Origin: QHXM01 sp032160705
GTDB lineage: Bacteria; Acidobacteriota; Blastocatellia; Pyrinomonadales; Pyrinomonadaceae
Length of the DNA: 64,000 bases
Reading direction: 5' to 3'
NCBI GenBank assembly: GCA_032160705.1
Contig: JAVHVE010000061.1
Location: forward strand, 62,001 to 126,000
Positions 25,142 to 36,024 of this stretch are shown piece by piece; position 1 is the first letter of the stretch, and the number at the start of each line of letters is the position of its first letter. The notes under the pieces were generated by a model. It was not told the DNA's origin and ran no database searches. It worked only from the letters and a program-made list of their open reading frames with translations. A program made the position numbers and the translations under genes.

Positions 25142-26218
25142 TTACTCCGCCTTGATAATCTCCGGCATCCGGCTCAGATCAATCACCGCCGGATTTATCT
25201 GCTCCGGGAAAAACGATTTGTCCATCAATTCCGACATGGGCGTTCTCGTCTTGAGAAATCCGAGGCTGATGCCCATATCAAGAATCTTCTGCATCTCTTC
25301 GTCGGTTGGATTCAGGTTGCGATAGGTGACGCGGTCGGCAGGCTGCGTCAGGACGTAGCGTAACAGTTTCTCATCCTGGCGAAAGTATGGCGAGACGAGT
25401 TTCGCCGCGTCCTCGCGGTTTCTTTCAGTCCATTCGCCGGATTCGGTAATGCCGCGCACCAAATCACGAACTACCTCCGGGTTATCACGAATCAAGTCTT
25501 CATGAACGACGAGCGCGCAGGAGATGTAGTTTGGCCAAATGTCTTTGGCGTAATAGAGCACGCGCCCGTAGCCTTCCATCTCCGCCTTTCCGCAGTAAGG
25601 CTCGGCGACGATGAAGCCGTCTATCGAATTGGTCGCCAGCGCCGCAGGCATATCGGGCGGGGCCATCGAGATGAATTTAATCTCTTCGGGCTTCACCCCC
25701 TGATCTCGCATCATTTTATTGACGAAGAAATTTTCATTGCTGAAAGGGTTCGGGATGGCGATGGTCTTGCCGCGCAAATCACGCAGGTCTTTGGCCGTAC
25801 TTTCTTTGCGAACCATGAGCTGCGAGCCGTCACGATGACCGAGGCAGGCGATTTTGACGGGTACACCCTGCTCGCGCAACTTCATGGCGAGCGGCACGGT
25901 CAAAAATGCAGCCGTCAATCTTTTGGCCTTTAACGCTTCGACGATTGTCGGGAACTCTGAAAAGCGCATCGCATCGAAGCGCGTGCCCGTCCGTGTGGTC
26001 TTTGAAGCATAATCGGTGACGGGACAGGTCAGATGGCAGGTCACGGGAACAAAGGCGACTGTCAGAGTTTGCTGCTGCCCGCCGTCCGGCCCCTGGTGAT
26101 ACGTCTCCTGCTCGTGGCTGCGCGGCTTGTTCAGCGAACGATAGCGTAAGAAAACGATCACGGCGAAACAGATGACGACCGCCGCCGTAATCAAAAGAGC
26201 TTTTTTTGAGCGAAACAT
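25142..26218 (-). CDS. Membrane-anchored NrtA/SsuA-like substrate-binding protein
   Basis: 358 residues from the ATG at 26218, which has GGAG upstream; a start at 26323 would add an unconserved segment. Residues ~5-25 form a membrane anchor (ALLITAAVVICFAVIVFL). The rest is an NMT1/THI5/nitrate-type periplasmic binding fold: VAFVPVTCHLTCPVTDYASK, FPTIVEALKAKRLTAAFLTV, LRGKTIAIPNPFSNENFF and DGFIVAEPYCGKAEMEGYGR. The CHLTC segment and overall pattern recall nitrate/bicarbonate binders NrtA/CmpA. The ligand could also be an organosulfonate or cyanate. No permease or ATPase gene is adjacent, so it is an orphan binding protein here. Confidence 0.78.
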   Translation of the reverse strand: MFRSKKALLITAAVVICFAVIVFLRYRSLNKPRSHEQETYHQGPDGGQQQTLTVAFVPVTCHLTCPVTDYASKTTRTGTRFDAMRFSEFPTIVEALKAKRLTAAFLTVPLAMKLREQGVPVKIACLGHRDGSQLMVRKESTAKDLRDLRGKTIAIPNPFSNENFFVNKMMRDQGVKPEEIKFISMAPPDMPAALATNSIDGFIVAEPYCGKAEMEGYGRVLYYAKDIWPNYISCALVVHEDLIRDNPEVVRDLVRGITESGEWTERNREDAAKLVSPYFRQDEKLLRYVLTQPADRVTYRNLNPTDEEMQKILDMGISLGFLKTRTPMSELMDKSFFPEQINPAVIDLSRMPEIIKAE

Positions 26219-26285
26219 TGCTTCTCCACAAAATAAAGGATGTGCAATCGTAACTCTGCACCATCGCGCCAAGCAAGGAGTATGA

Positions 26286-26315
26286 TTCGTGCTCTGCCGA
26301 ACCGTTATGTATAAT
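26286..26315 (+). promoter_or_regulatory. Candidate promoter of the toxin-antitoxin pair
   Basis: A perfect -10 TATAAT at 26310-26315 with only a weak -35 (TTCGTG-like) 18 bases upstream. It lies 50 bases before the antitoxin-like gene. A weak -35 would fit a repressor- or activator-dependent promoter, but no operator was identified. Confidence 0.35.
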
Positions 26316-26364
26316 GCACTCAATTCAAAAGCTGATATCGTAAATTTTTTGACAGGAGGGCAGG

Positions 26365-26562
26365 ATGATTACCAAAGAGCCGCTGGCAGAGACAGACCAG
26401 GGACTAACTCTGGCTGAGCGTCGCGCTTACATGAAATTGCCGCTGGCCGAGCGCCGTCGGCAGTTAGCTGAGCAAGCCGAATTAATGGTCAAGCATTACG
26501 AATCTCAGCCCGAAACAGTTGAGCGAGAGCTATGGCAGGGGGGAGACATTGTCGAATCATAG
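26365..26562 (+). CDS. Probable antitoxin of a MazF-type pair
   Basis: 65 residues, with AGGAGG a few bases upstream of the ATG. The sequence is mostly charged helix: LTLAERRAYMKLPLAERRRQ, LAEQAELMVKHYES, then ETVERELWQGGDIVES. I do not recognise a ribbon-helix-helix or AbrB DNA-binding motif. Assignment as antitoxin rests on size, charge and a 14-base overlap with the downstream PemK/MazF-like gene. In such pairs the antitoxin sequesters the RNase. This type of short antitoxin with a repeated LAERR helix is common next to PemK-like toxins in cyanobacteria and Acidobacteria, to my knowledge. Confidence 0.6.
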   Translation: MITKEPLAETDQGLTLAERRAYMKLPLAERRRQLAEQAELMVKHYESQPETVERELWQGGDIVES

Positions 26563-26911
26563 TTCCTCACCAAAGCGCGGTGAAATCTGGCTTGTCAATT
26601 TTGATCCGACGATAGGCGCGGAAATTAAAAAGACTCGCCCCGCTGTCGTTGTCAGTTCCGATGCCGTCGGGCGCTTGCCTATCAAGCTCGTAGCTCCGCT
26701 GACAGACTGGAAGACCCATTACACGTCGAACATCTGGCATGTTCGGATAGACCCGGATTCGACTAATGGGTTAGCTAAACCTTCCGCTATAGATGCTTTA
26801 CAATTGCGCGGCATGGATCAACAACGATTCGTTCGACGGCTTGGACAAATCCCGGAAGAAGCGCTGGAAGAAATTACGCTGGCTATTGCAGCCGTCATTG
26901 AGTATCCCTGA
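26549..26911 (+). CDS. PemK/MazF-family mRNA-interferase toxin
   Basis: 120 residues if the TTG at 26549 is used; GGGGGAG lies just upstream, inside the end of the antitoxin gene. The core shows KRGEIWLVNFDPTIGAEIKK, TRPAVVVSS, IKLVAPLTDW and IDALQLRGMDQQRFVRRLGQ, the standard MazF/PemK beta-barrel signatures including the RGE and the TRPAVVVS strand. It is expected to cleave single-stranded RNA at short motifs. Reading frames of antitoxin and toxin overlap, as usual for type II pairs. The toxin looks intact, with no frameshift or missing core strand. Confidence 0.85.
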   Translation: MSNHSSSPKRGEIWLVNFDPTIGAEIKKTRPAVVVSSDAVGRLPIKLVAPLTDWKTHYTSNIWHVRIDPDSTNGLAKPSAIDALQLRGMDQQRFVRRLGQIPEEALEEITLAIAAVIEYP

Positions 26912-26973
26912 CGCATTACTCCTCGGTAAAATTTTGCATTCTTAGTTGAAACGTAAGCAACATCGCAGACCTG

Positions 26974-30210
<3,237 letters not shown>

Positions 30211-30211
30211 G

Positions 30212-30319
30212 AACAGGAGACAGAAGACAGAAGACAGGAGACAGAAGAAAAGAAAATCTGTGAAAGCGGTTCTCCGCCTTATCCCTTCTGACTTCTGACT
30301 CCTGAATTCTGAATTCTGC
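30212..30319. repeat. Word-built palindrome, ACAGAAG family, copy 3 (loop inverted)
   Basis: Tandem ACAGAAG words on the left, CTTCTGACTCCTG words on the right. The loop reads AAAATCTGTGAAAGCGGTTC then TCCGCCTTAT, the reverse complement of the loop in copies 2, 6 and 7. The element is therefore inserted in the other orientation relative to the carB transcript. Confidence 0.92.
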
Positions 30320-30339
30320 TTTCCAGGGAGGCTTTCAAG

Positions 30340-30747
30340 GTGGAGATCAACAGCCGCGAAACCATCAGCAAGATTCTGGAAGATTGCCACACGATTGCCG
30401 TCGTCGGCCTCTCCTCAAACCCTGGGCGCGCATCAAACGGCGTCGCGGGCTACATGAAGCGGCAGGGATACAGAGTTATCCCCGTCAACCCGAACGAGGA
30501 ACAGGTGTTCGGCGAAAAATCTTATCCATCGCTGGCGGACGTGCCCGTGCCGATTGACCTCGTTGACATCTTCCGCCGCTCGGAAGAAGCGGGCAAAGCG
30601 GTTGACGAAGCAATCGAGATTGGCGCGAAAGCCGTCTGGCTACAGGAAGGCGTGATTGACCACGCCGCCGCGCAGCGCGCACAGGACGCTGGCCTGCTCG
30701 TCGTCATGGATCGCTGCTGGCTGAAAGATCATGTGCGGAATAAGTAA
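30340..30747 (+). CDS. CoA-binding domain protein (YccU-like)
   Basis: 135 residues from the GTG at 30340, with AGGGAGG 9 bases upstream. It is a single Rossmann CoA-binding domain: TIAVVGLSSNPGRASNGVAG, YMKRQGYRVIPVNPNEEQVF, VDIFRRSEEAGKAVDEAIEI, GAKAVWLQEGVID and GLLVVMDRCWLKDH. This matches the small stand-alone YccU-type group, related to the N-terminal domain of succinyl-CoA synthetase alpha, but with no catalytic domain. The physiological role is unknown. It lies between carB and the mog-like gene, both flanked by palindromes. Confidence 0.85.
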   Translation: MEINSRETISKILEDCHTIAVVGLSSNPGRASNGVAGYMKRQGYRVIPVNPNEEQVFGEKSYPSLADVPVPIDLVDIFRRSEEAGKAVDEAIEIGAKAVWLQEGVIDHAAAQRAQDAGLLVVMDRCWLKDHVRNK

Positions 30748-30830
30748 TCAGTTTTCAGTAGCCAGTTTTCAGTTTTCAGTTAAAACAGAAAGCTGAGAAC
30801 TGAAAACTGAAAACTGAAAACTGGCTACTG
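30748..30830. repeat. Word-built palindrome, CTGAAAA family, copy 1
   Basis: The left arm CAGTAGCCAGTTTTCAGTTT is followed by a short loop and the right arm ACTGAAAACTGAAAACTG then GCTACTG. The outermost 7 bases (CAGTAGC/GCTACTG) are also paired. It ends 2 bases before the next ATG. Other copies: 42467, 46661, 51511, 60331. Confidence 0.92.
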
Positions 30831-30832
30831 AG

Positions 30833-31318
30833 ATGATTCGTGCCGTTGTTATCACCGTCAGCGACCGTTGCGCGCGGGGCGAGCAGGTGGATGAGTCCGG
30901 CGCGGCGCTCGTCGAGTTGTTGAAAGAGATGGACGCGAAAATTGTGGCGACGGAAATTCTGCCGGACGATTTAGAGCCGCTCTCGGAGAAGCTTCGCGCA
31001 TTGGCCGACCGCGTGGACGTGAATCTGATTGTGACGACGGGCGGGACGGGTTTCAGCCCGCGCGACAACACGCCCGAAGCGACGCGCGCCGTGATTGAAA
31101 GGGAAGCGCCGGGGCTCTCCGAAGCGATGCGGATGGAGACGCTCAGGCAAACGCCTCTGGCGATGGTTTCGCGCGGGGTGTGCGGCATTCGTTCCAGCAC
31201 ATTGATTATCAATCTGCCCGGCTCGCCCAAAGCTGTGCGCGAGAGTTTCGCTGTCATCAAGCCCGTGCTTGCTCACGCCGTCGTGCTGCTTGAGGGGAAG
31301 CCTCACGCGGAAGCGTAA
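30833..31318 (+). CDS. Molybdenum cofactor biosynthesis protein, MogA/MoaB family
   Basis: 161 residues. It opens IRAVVITVSDRCARGEQVDE, with the MoaB/MogA motif IVTTGGTGFSPRDNTPEAT, then RQTPLAMVSRGVCGIRSSTL and IINLPGSPKAVRESF. The family adenylylates molybdopterin before metal insertion. MogA and MoaB are hard to separate by sequence, so I leave the symbol blank. No other Moco gene lies nearby. The ATG follows a palindrome directly and has no visible Shine-Dalgarno. Confidence 0.88.
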   Translation: MIRAVVITVSDRCARGEQVDESGAALVELLKEMDAKIVATEILPDDLEPLSEKLRALADRVDVNLIVTTGGTGFSPRDNTPEATRAVIEREAPGLSEAMRMETLRQTPLAMVSRGVCGIRSSTLIINLPGSPKAVRESFAVIKPVLAHAVVLLEGKPHAEA

Positions 31319-31353
31319 AAGCAGGGACGCGGGATGAAGAAAACGAAAAACTT

Positions 31354-31383
31354 TTGACAACGCTTCCGCGCGAGGCTTAAGAT
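31354..31383 (+). promoter_or_regulatory. Candidate sigma-70 promoter upstream of nuoA
   Basis: A perfect TTGACA at 31354-31359, an 18-base spacer and TAAGAT at 31378-31383. It would give a leader of about 75 bases to nuoA and marks this as the start of the short nuoA-nuoB unit. Confidence 0.55.
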
Positions 31384-31464
31384 TCATGGCTGTTAGCCTT
31401 TTTTATTTGACCTTACGTTGAGAGCGCGCATTTTCCGGCACGCTGGCCAGATCAAACTGCGAAT

Positions 31465-31902
31465 ATGCTGAACGCGATTCTACTTCAAGCGACGGAAGCG
31501 ACCACCGCAACTACTGCGCAGACGGTTGGCGCTCCCGTGACGGCCTACTGGCCTGTGATGATCTTTTTCATCTTTGCGATTATCTTCCCCGTCTTGCCGA
31601 TTGTCCTGGGGAGATTCCTGCGGCCAATGAAATATCTCAAGGCCAAGATGCGCCCCTACGAATGCGGCATAGACCCGACGACGGAAGCGCACGACCGCTT
31701 CACTGTGCGCTACTACATCGTCGCGATGCTCTTTTTAATCTTCGATGTCGAAACGATTTTCCTGCTGCCCTGGGCAATCATCTTCATGGGCGACGATTTC
31801 TCTTTCACCAAATTTGCGCTCATCGAGATGTTCGTCTTCATCGGCATACTCATCGTCGGCTACTATTACGCCTGGCGCAAAGGGGCGCTGGAGTGGGCAT
31901 AA
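31465..31902 (+). CDS. nuoA: NADH-quinone oxidoreductase subunit A
   Basis: 145 residues, slightly longer than typical because of an N-terminal lead (MLNAILLQATEATTATTAQT) before the first membrane helix. Three transmembrane helices follow: MIFFIFAIIFPVLPIVLG, then YYIVAMLFLIFDVETIFLLP, then LIEMFVFIGILIVGYYYAW. The conserved loop KMRPYECGIDPTTEAHDRF, including the Cys, is diagnostic. It is part of the complex I membrane arm near the quinone site. It is separated from the other nuo genes by ~9 kb, except nuoB which follows immediately. Confidence 0.93.
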   Translation: MLNAILLQATEATTATTAQTVGAPVTAYWPVMIFFIFAIIFPVLPIVLGRFLRPMKYLKAKMRPYECGIDPTTEAHDRFTVRYYIVAMLFLIFDVETIFLLPWAIIFMGDDFSFTKFALIEMFVFIGILIVGYYYAWRKGALEWA

Positions 31903-31908
31903 CGAAAA

Positions 31909-32018
31909 GCAGAATTCAGGAGACAGAATTCAGAAGCCAGAATATAAGGCTGAGAACCGCTTTTATTCTGATTTTCTTTTCTTCTGACTCCTGACTTCTG
32001 GATTCTGACTCCTGAATT
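31909..32018. repeat. Word-built palindrome, ACAGAAG family, copy 4
   Basis: Left arm AGAATTCAGGAGACAGAATT then CAGAAGCCAGAAT, loop AAGGCTGAGAACCGC, right arm of TTCTGACTCCTGACTTCTGG. It fills the nuoA-nuoB gap and ends 2 bases before the nuoB ATG. Confidence 0.92.
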
Positions 32019-32020
32019 TT

Positions 32021-32659
32021 ATGGCTGAACATCAAGAAGGATTTGTGCTGACGACCGTGGATTCGATGATTAACGCGGTGCGTCGAACGGTTGGAGCGAA
32101 GGCGATGGATCTGGCTGCGCCGGTGGTCAACTGGGCGCGCAAGTCTGCGCTGTGGCCGATGACGTTCGGGCTGGCGTGCTGCGCTATCGAGATGATTGCG
32201 ACGGGCGCGGGGCGCTTCGACATTGACCGTTTTGGGGCAGGAGTTTTTCGCCCCTCCCCGCGCCAGAGCGATCTGGTGATTATCGCGGGCACGGTGACGT
32301 TGAAGATGGGGCCGGTGGTGCGCCGCGTTTACGATCAGATGCCTGAGCCAAAGTGGGTAATTGCGATGGGCGCGTGCGCTTCGACCGGCGGGCCGTTTGA
32401 TTCCTATTCGACGATGCAGGGCGTTGATCGCGTCATCCCCGTAGATGTTTACATTCCGGGTTGCCCGCCGCGCCCCGAAGCCTTGCTCTACGGCCTGATG
32501 CGCCTTCAGGACATCATCATGCGCGAAGCTCCTTCGGCTTACATCTTCGAGTCGGACGGAACTGTTCGCCGCCGCCAGCTTGAAGGCGACGACGAGTTGC
32601 AGGATGTTTCTCCGACTGACAGGGAAGCGATGGAAGTGGTAGATGCCGCGACACGTTGA
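32021..32659 (+). CDS. nuoB: NADH-quinone oxidoreductase subunit B
   Basis: 212 residues. It carries the N2 [4Fe-4S] cluster next to the quinone pocket. Cluster ligands are visible: the tandem Cys pair in FGLACCAIEMIATGAGRFD, a Cys in MGACASTGGPFDSYST and the last in VYIPGCPPRPEALLYGLM. The N-terminus (EGFVLTTVDSMINAVRRTVG) looks extended relative to E. coli. A strong terminator follows 35 bases after the stop, so nuoA-nuoB form a separate transcription unit. nuoC is 8.6 kb downstream. Confidence 0.95.
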   Translation: MAEHQEGFVLTTVDSMINAVRRTVGAKAMDLAAPVVNWARKSALWPMTFGLACCAIEMIATGAGRFDIDRFGAGVFRPSPRQSDLVIIAGTVTLKMGPVVRRVYDQMPEPKWVIAMGACASTGGPFDSYSTMQGVDRVIPVDVYIPGCPPRPEALLYGLMRLQDIIMREAPSAYIFESDGTVRRRQLEGDDELQDVSPTDREAMEVVDAATR

Positions 32660-32693
32660 TGGTAAGGCATCTCAGATTCAAATGGACGATAAG

Positions 32694-32730
32694 AGGCCGC
32701 CTTCTGATAAAGGCGGCCTTTAATTTTTTT
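32694..32730 (+). terminator. Rho-independent terminator after nuoB
   Basis: AGGCCGCC (32694-32701) pairs with GGCGGCCT (32712-32719), followed by TTAATTTTTTT. It separates nuoB from the sigma-factor operon. Confidence 0.88.
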
Positions 32731-32800
32731 AACGTTGATGGAAGAAAATTAAATGCTCCTGCGTCTAAGGGATTGAGAAGTGAATAGACGGGGAGGCCGA

Positions 32801-33391
32801 ATGGAGCAGCGCGCGGTGGCGAGCGAGAAGGAGATCAACGAGCGCGTGATTGAAGCCTGTCAGCAGGGGGACAGGGAGGCGTTTCGACTGCTCTTTGAGA
32901 CTTACCAGGAGAAGGTTTATTCAATCTCCCTCTACTATTTCAAGGGAGACGAATCGTCAGCCAGAGATGTGACGCAGGCAGTCTTTCTAAAATTGATGGT
33001 CAAGATTGAGCAGTTTCGCGGCGGTGCGGAGTTTACAACGTGGCTCTATCGCCTGGTGGTTAATGCGTGCATGGATGAGCAGAGAAAGAGCAGGCGTTTT
33101 CTTCCCTTTGGAGAAGGATTCGAGATGGGCAAGCATGTGGTGGAGAAAAATTCACAGGAGGAGCGTTACGCGCGCATCGAATTGGCAGACTCCGTGAAGG
33201 CCGCCATCTGTGAGTTGAGGCCGAAGCTGCGGCTGCCCATCCTGCTCAAGTACGTCGAGGGATTGTCGTATGAAGAGATGGCAACGGTGCTCAACTGCTC
33301 GAAAGGCACAATCGCCTCGCGGATGAATCGCGGTCATAAAATTTTAGCGCGTCGTTTGTCGCACCTGCGCGGCGCATTTCAAGGTGAATAA
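32801..33391 (+). CDS. ECF-family RNA polymerase sigma factor
   Basis: 196 residues from the ATG at 32801, preceded closely by GGGGAGG; a GTG at 32780 is in frame. Region 2 shows REAFRLLFETYQEKVYSISL, then SARDVTQAVFLKLMVKIEQF (usual form DVTQEVFLK), then FTTWLYRLVVNACMDEQRKS. Region 4 shows LPILLKYVEGLSYEEMATVL, then NCSKGTIASRMNRGHKILAR, a helix-turn-helix. It redirects RNA polymerase to a stress- or envelope-related regulon. The next gene, an anti-sigma factor with a ZAS motif, starts immediately after its stop. Confidence 0.92.
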   Translation: MEQRAVASEKEINERVIEACQQGDREAFRLLFETYQEKVYSISLYYFKGDESSARDVTQAVFLKLMVKIEQFRGGAEFTTWLYRLVVNACMDEQRKSRRFLPFGEGFEMGKHVVEKNSQEERYARIELADSVKAAICELRPKLRLPILLKYVEGLSYEEMATVLNCSKGTIASRMNRGHKILARRLSHLRGAFQGE

Positions 33392-33392
33392 G

Positions 33393-34658
33393 ATGTTCAG
33401 TCAGCACGAAAGTCGAAATCTTTCCGCCTATTGCAACGGTGAACTCCCCGATGAGGAGTCGCGGCGCGTGGCGGAACACCTGATCGGTTGCCAGCGCTGC
33501 CGCCGTGAGTTTGAAGAGATCAAGCTCGGCGTCAAGCTCGCCGAACAGTTGCCGAGAGTTTCTGCTCCGGCGTCCCTGTGGAGCGAGATAGAAGCGGCTC
33601 TGGTCGAACGCTCGCGCCCTGTGTCAGAGCGCCCCGCACCTCGTTTCGGCTGGCAACCAATCGCGGCAGTTTGCGCCGTGCTGCTTTTGGCGCTGGCGAT
33701 TGGGGGCATCTGGTACTCAACGCGCCAGCCGAGCAATCCTTCACAAGTTACCGAGAAGACTAAAACACAGCAGACAAACGACCCGAATCAACAGCCCGAA
33801 GGCGTTAGCCCGGCCATAGTCGGGAGCGCGCCTGCGACTAACAACAGCGCGCAGGCCGGTCAACACGACGACAATAACAAAACTGCGGAAGCTGTGCCCG
33901 CCAGGAACGGGAACGAGCCGACGTGGGAGGTGGCGCGGCTGGCAGGTGTGCCGACAATTGGCGCGAATCGCATTGAAGGAAGCGGGCGCATTGCTGTGGG
34001 CGAGTGGTTGGAGACGGACGGCGCTTCGCGCGCCAAGATCAATGTCGCCAACATCGGTCAGGTGGACATCGGGCCAAACTCGCGCGTGCGCCTGGTCGGA
34101 ACACGTTCGACGGAGCATCGTCTCGCGCTGGAGCGTGGACGCCTTCATGCCATGATCTCTGCTCCTCCCAGACTCTTCGTCGTCGAGACGCCTTCGGCGA
34201 CAGCGATTGATCTTGGCTGCTCCTACACGCTGGAAGTTGACGACCGAGGTCGAAGTATTCTGCACGTCACTTCGGGCTGGGTCGCGCTTGCGCGACAGGG
34301 ACGCGAATCAATCGTGCCTGCCGGGGCTATGTGCGTGACCGAGCCGGGCAAGGGAGTGGGCACACCCTTTTTCGATGATGCTTCGATGAGATTTCGCAAT
34401 GCGCTCTCACGTCTGGATTTCCAAAACGGCGGCGCGAAGGCGCTCGGCATCATTCTCTCGGAAGCACGTGAATACGACACGCTGACGCTCTGGCATCTGC
34501 TCTACCGTGTTCAAGGCGCAGAGCGTGCCCGCGTTTACGACCGTCTGGCGGCGCTCATCGCTCCGCCCACAGGCGTGACGCGAGAAGGCGTGCTCCGGCT
34601 GGATAAAGGCATGCTCGATCTCTGGAAAAAGGGACTCGAATGGGCGTGGTTTGAATAA
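33393..34658 (+). CDS. Membrane anti-sigma factor with zinc-finger (ZAS) and FecR-like domains
   Basis: 421 residues from the ATG at 33393, one base after the sigma stop; AAGGTGA lies upstream. Residues ~1-45 form an anti-sigma zinc-binding domain, with HLIGCQRC giving H29, C33 and C36 of the HxxxCxxC motif. A transmembrane helix (PIAAVCAVLLLALAIGGIWY) lies near residue 90-110. After a Thr/Gln/Asn-rich linker comes a FecR-type domain: SGRIAVGEWLETDGASRAKI, VDIGPNSRVRLVGTRSTEHR, LERGRLHAMISAPPRLFVVE. The likely role is to hold the upstream sigma factor at the membrane and release it on a periplasmic signal. The cue is unknown. Confidence 0.88.
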   Translation: MFSQHESRNLSAYCNGELPDEESRRVAEHLIGCQRCRREFEEIKLGVKLAEQLPRVSAPASLWSEIEAALVERSRPVSERPAPRFGWQPIAAVCAVLLLALAIGGIWYSTRQPSNPSQVTEKTKTQQTNDPNQQPEGVSPAIVGSAPATNNSAQAGQHDDNNKTAEAVPARNGNEPTWEVARLAGVPTIGANRIEGSGRIAVGEWLETDGASRAKINVANIGQVDIGPNSRVRLVGTRSTEHRLALERGRLHAMISAPPRLFVVETPSATAIDLGCSYTLEVDDRGRSILHVTSGWVALARQGRESIVPAGAMCVTEPGKGVGTPFFDDASMRFRNALSRLDFQNGGAKALGIILSEAREYDTLTLWHLLYRVQGAERARVYDRLAALIAPPTGVTREGVLRLDKGMLDLWKKGLEWAWFE

Positions 34659-34732
34659 GAGAACTTATAACTTTTGACTCTCCCATATCCTCGCGGTGCG
34701 GCAGACCTTTTTACCTTGAGGAGTAACACACC

Positions 34733-35950
34733 ATGATTCGACACATCACAACGAGACTCATCGCGGGTTGCCTGCTGGCTTTCAGTATCGCCGCGTTTGT
34801 GGGAGTCAAGCTTTCCGCTCAAAATAATCCGGCGACTAAAGCTCAAAAGAAAATCGCACGGGCTGATAACCGTCTGGTCGTCCACGAATGGGGCACGTTC
34901 ACTTCGATTGCCGGACGCGACGGCGTGGCGCTCGAATGGCGACCCTTGAACGGCCCAAGCGACTTGCCCAAATTTGTCCACACCATTCAGGAGGCAAACG
35001 AAGGCTTGCGCCATCGCGCGGTGCAGGGCAAGGGAGACATGACGGCGCGCGTTCGGATGGAAACACCTGTCCTCTACTTTTATTCCGGCGAGGAGATGGA
35101 TGTCTCTGTCAAAGTTGATTTCCCGAAGGGCAAGATTACCGAATGGTATCCGCAGGCGCGCACAGTCGGCACTAATGTTGACTGGGGACGTTTGAAAGTT
35201 ATGCCCGGCGCTGCGCTGACCTTCCCGGTCGGGAGTTCGGAAAGCCATTACTATCCGGCGCGTGAAGTGGACGCCGCACCCGTGCAGGTCTGTAGCACGA
35301 ACAACAAACCCGCCCAACAGGAGAAATTTCTTTTCTATAGAGGCGTGGGAAATTTCGATTTGCCGCTTTCGGTCAAGCTCGAAGGCGAGAGCGTCGTCTT
35401 GAAGAATCTGGGCAAGGATGAGATCGCGCATCTGGTCATCTTCGAGAATCGCGGCGGCAAAATCGGGTATCGTTTGTGTGACGCCTTCACGGGTGAGATG
35501 ACGCATGAACGTCCTGTGCTCGACAAGAGCATGGATGCGCTCCTCGAAGACCTGAAACAGATTCTCGTCGCCTCCGGCCTTTACGAAAAAGAGGCTGCGG
35601 CGATGATTAAGACCTGGCGCAGCAGTTGGTTTGAAGAGGGCATGCGCGTCTTCTACGTGCTGCCGCGTCACACGACCGATCAGATTCTTCCCGTCACGAT
35701 TGAGCCGCGCCCGGCGGAGTTGGTGCGCGTGCTCGTCGGACGCGCCGAAGTCATTACGCCGCAGATGGAAAAGACGGTTCAGCAGCAGATCAGCCTGCTC
35801 CGCGATCAATCGCCGGAGGTTCGTGAGACCGCCGCCAGGGAGATTCGCAAATACGGACGATTTTCAGAGCCGATTCTCAAGCGTCTGCTTGAACAGGAGA
35901 GTGACGCCCTTGTGCGCTCGCGTATCAGGAAACTGATCGCATCTGAATAA
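34733..35950 (+). CDS. Exported protein of the HEWGTFTS type, function unknown
   Basis: 405 residues. The ATG has GAGGAG ~9 bases upstream and a signal peptide (residues 1-31, GCLLAFSIAAFVGVKLSAQ). The mature start carries LVVHEWGTFTSIAGRDGVAL, a motif I know from exported proteins of Planctomycetes and Acidobacteria with no assigned function. Beyond it, ETPVLYFYSGEEMDVSVKVD and YYPAREVDAAPVQVCSTN suggest a beta-sandwich exoprotein. The last ~60 residues (QQISLLRDQSPEVRETAARE) look like one HEAT-type helical repeat. It is co-directional with the sigma/anti-sigma pair and may belong to the same regulon, by position only. Confidence 0.7.
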   Translation: MIRHITTRLIAGCLLAFSIAAFVGVKLSAQNNPATKAQKKIARADNRLVVHEWGTFTSIAGRDGVALEWRPLNGPSDLPKFVHTIQEANEGLRHRAVQGKGDMTARVRMETPVLYFYSGEEMDVSVKVDFPKGKITEWYPQARTVGTNVDWGRLKVMPGAALTFPVGSSESHYYPAREVDAAPVQVCSTNNKPAQQEKFLFYRGVGNFDLPLSVKLEGESVVLKNLGKDEIAHLVIFENRGGKIGYRLCDAFTGEMTHERPVLDKSMDALLEDLKQILVASGLYEKEAAAMIKTWRSSWFEEGMRVFYVLPRHTTDQILPVTIEPRPAELVRVLVGRAEVITPQMEKTVQQQISLLRDQSPEVRETAAREIRKYGRFSEPILKRLLEQESDALVRSRIRKLIASE

Positions 35951-35954
35951 TAAT

Positions 35955-35986
35955 TGTAGGGGCAGGGCTTGTCCCTGCTCCTACAA
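35955..35986. repeat. Short palindrome (GTAGGGGCAGGG type)
   Basis: GTAGGGGCAGGGCTTGTCCC folds back on itself with TGCTCCTAC. It shares the GGGGCAGGG / CCCTGC vocabulary of the 7289-7358 element. Confidence 0.7.
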
Positions 35987-36024
35987 ATCAGCGACGCCGC
36001 AAAATCGAGGAAGGAGATGGAGCG

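Noticed and set aside
34535..35809. 424-residue minus-strand open frame
   Set aside because: It lies opposite the end of the anti-sigma gene and most of the HEWGTFTS gene. Both forward genes have signal or domain motifs and ribosome-binding sites; the reverse frame has neither.
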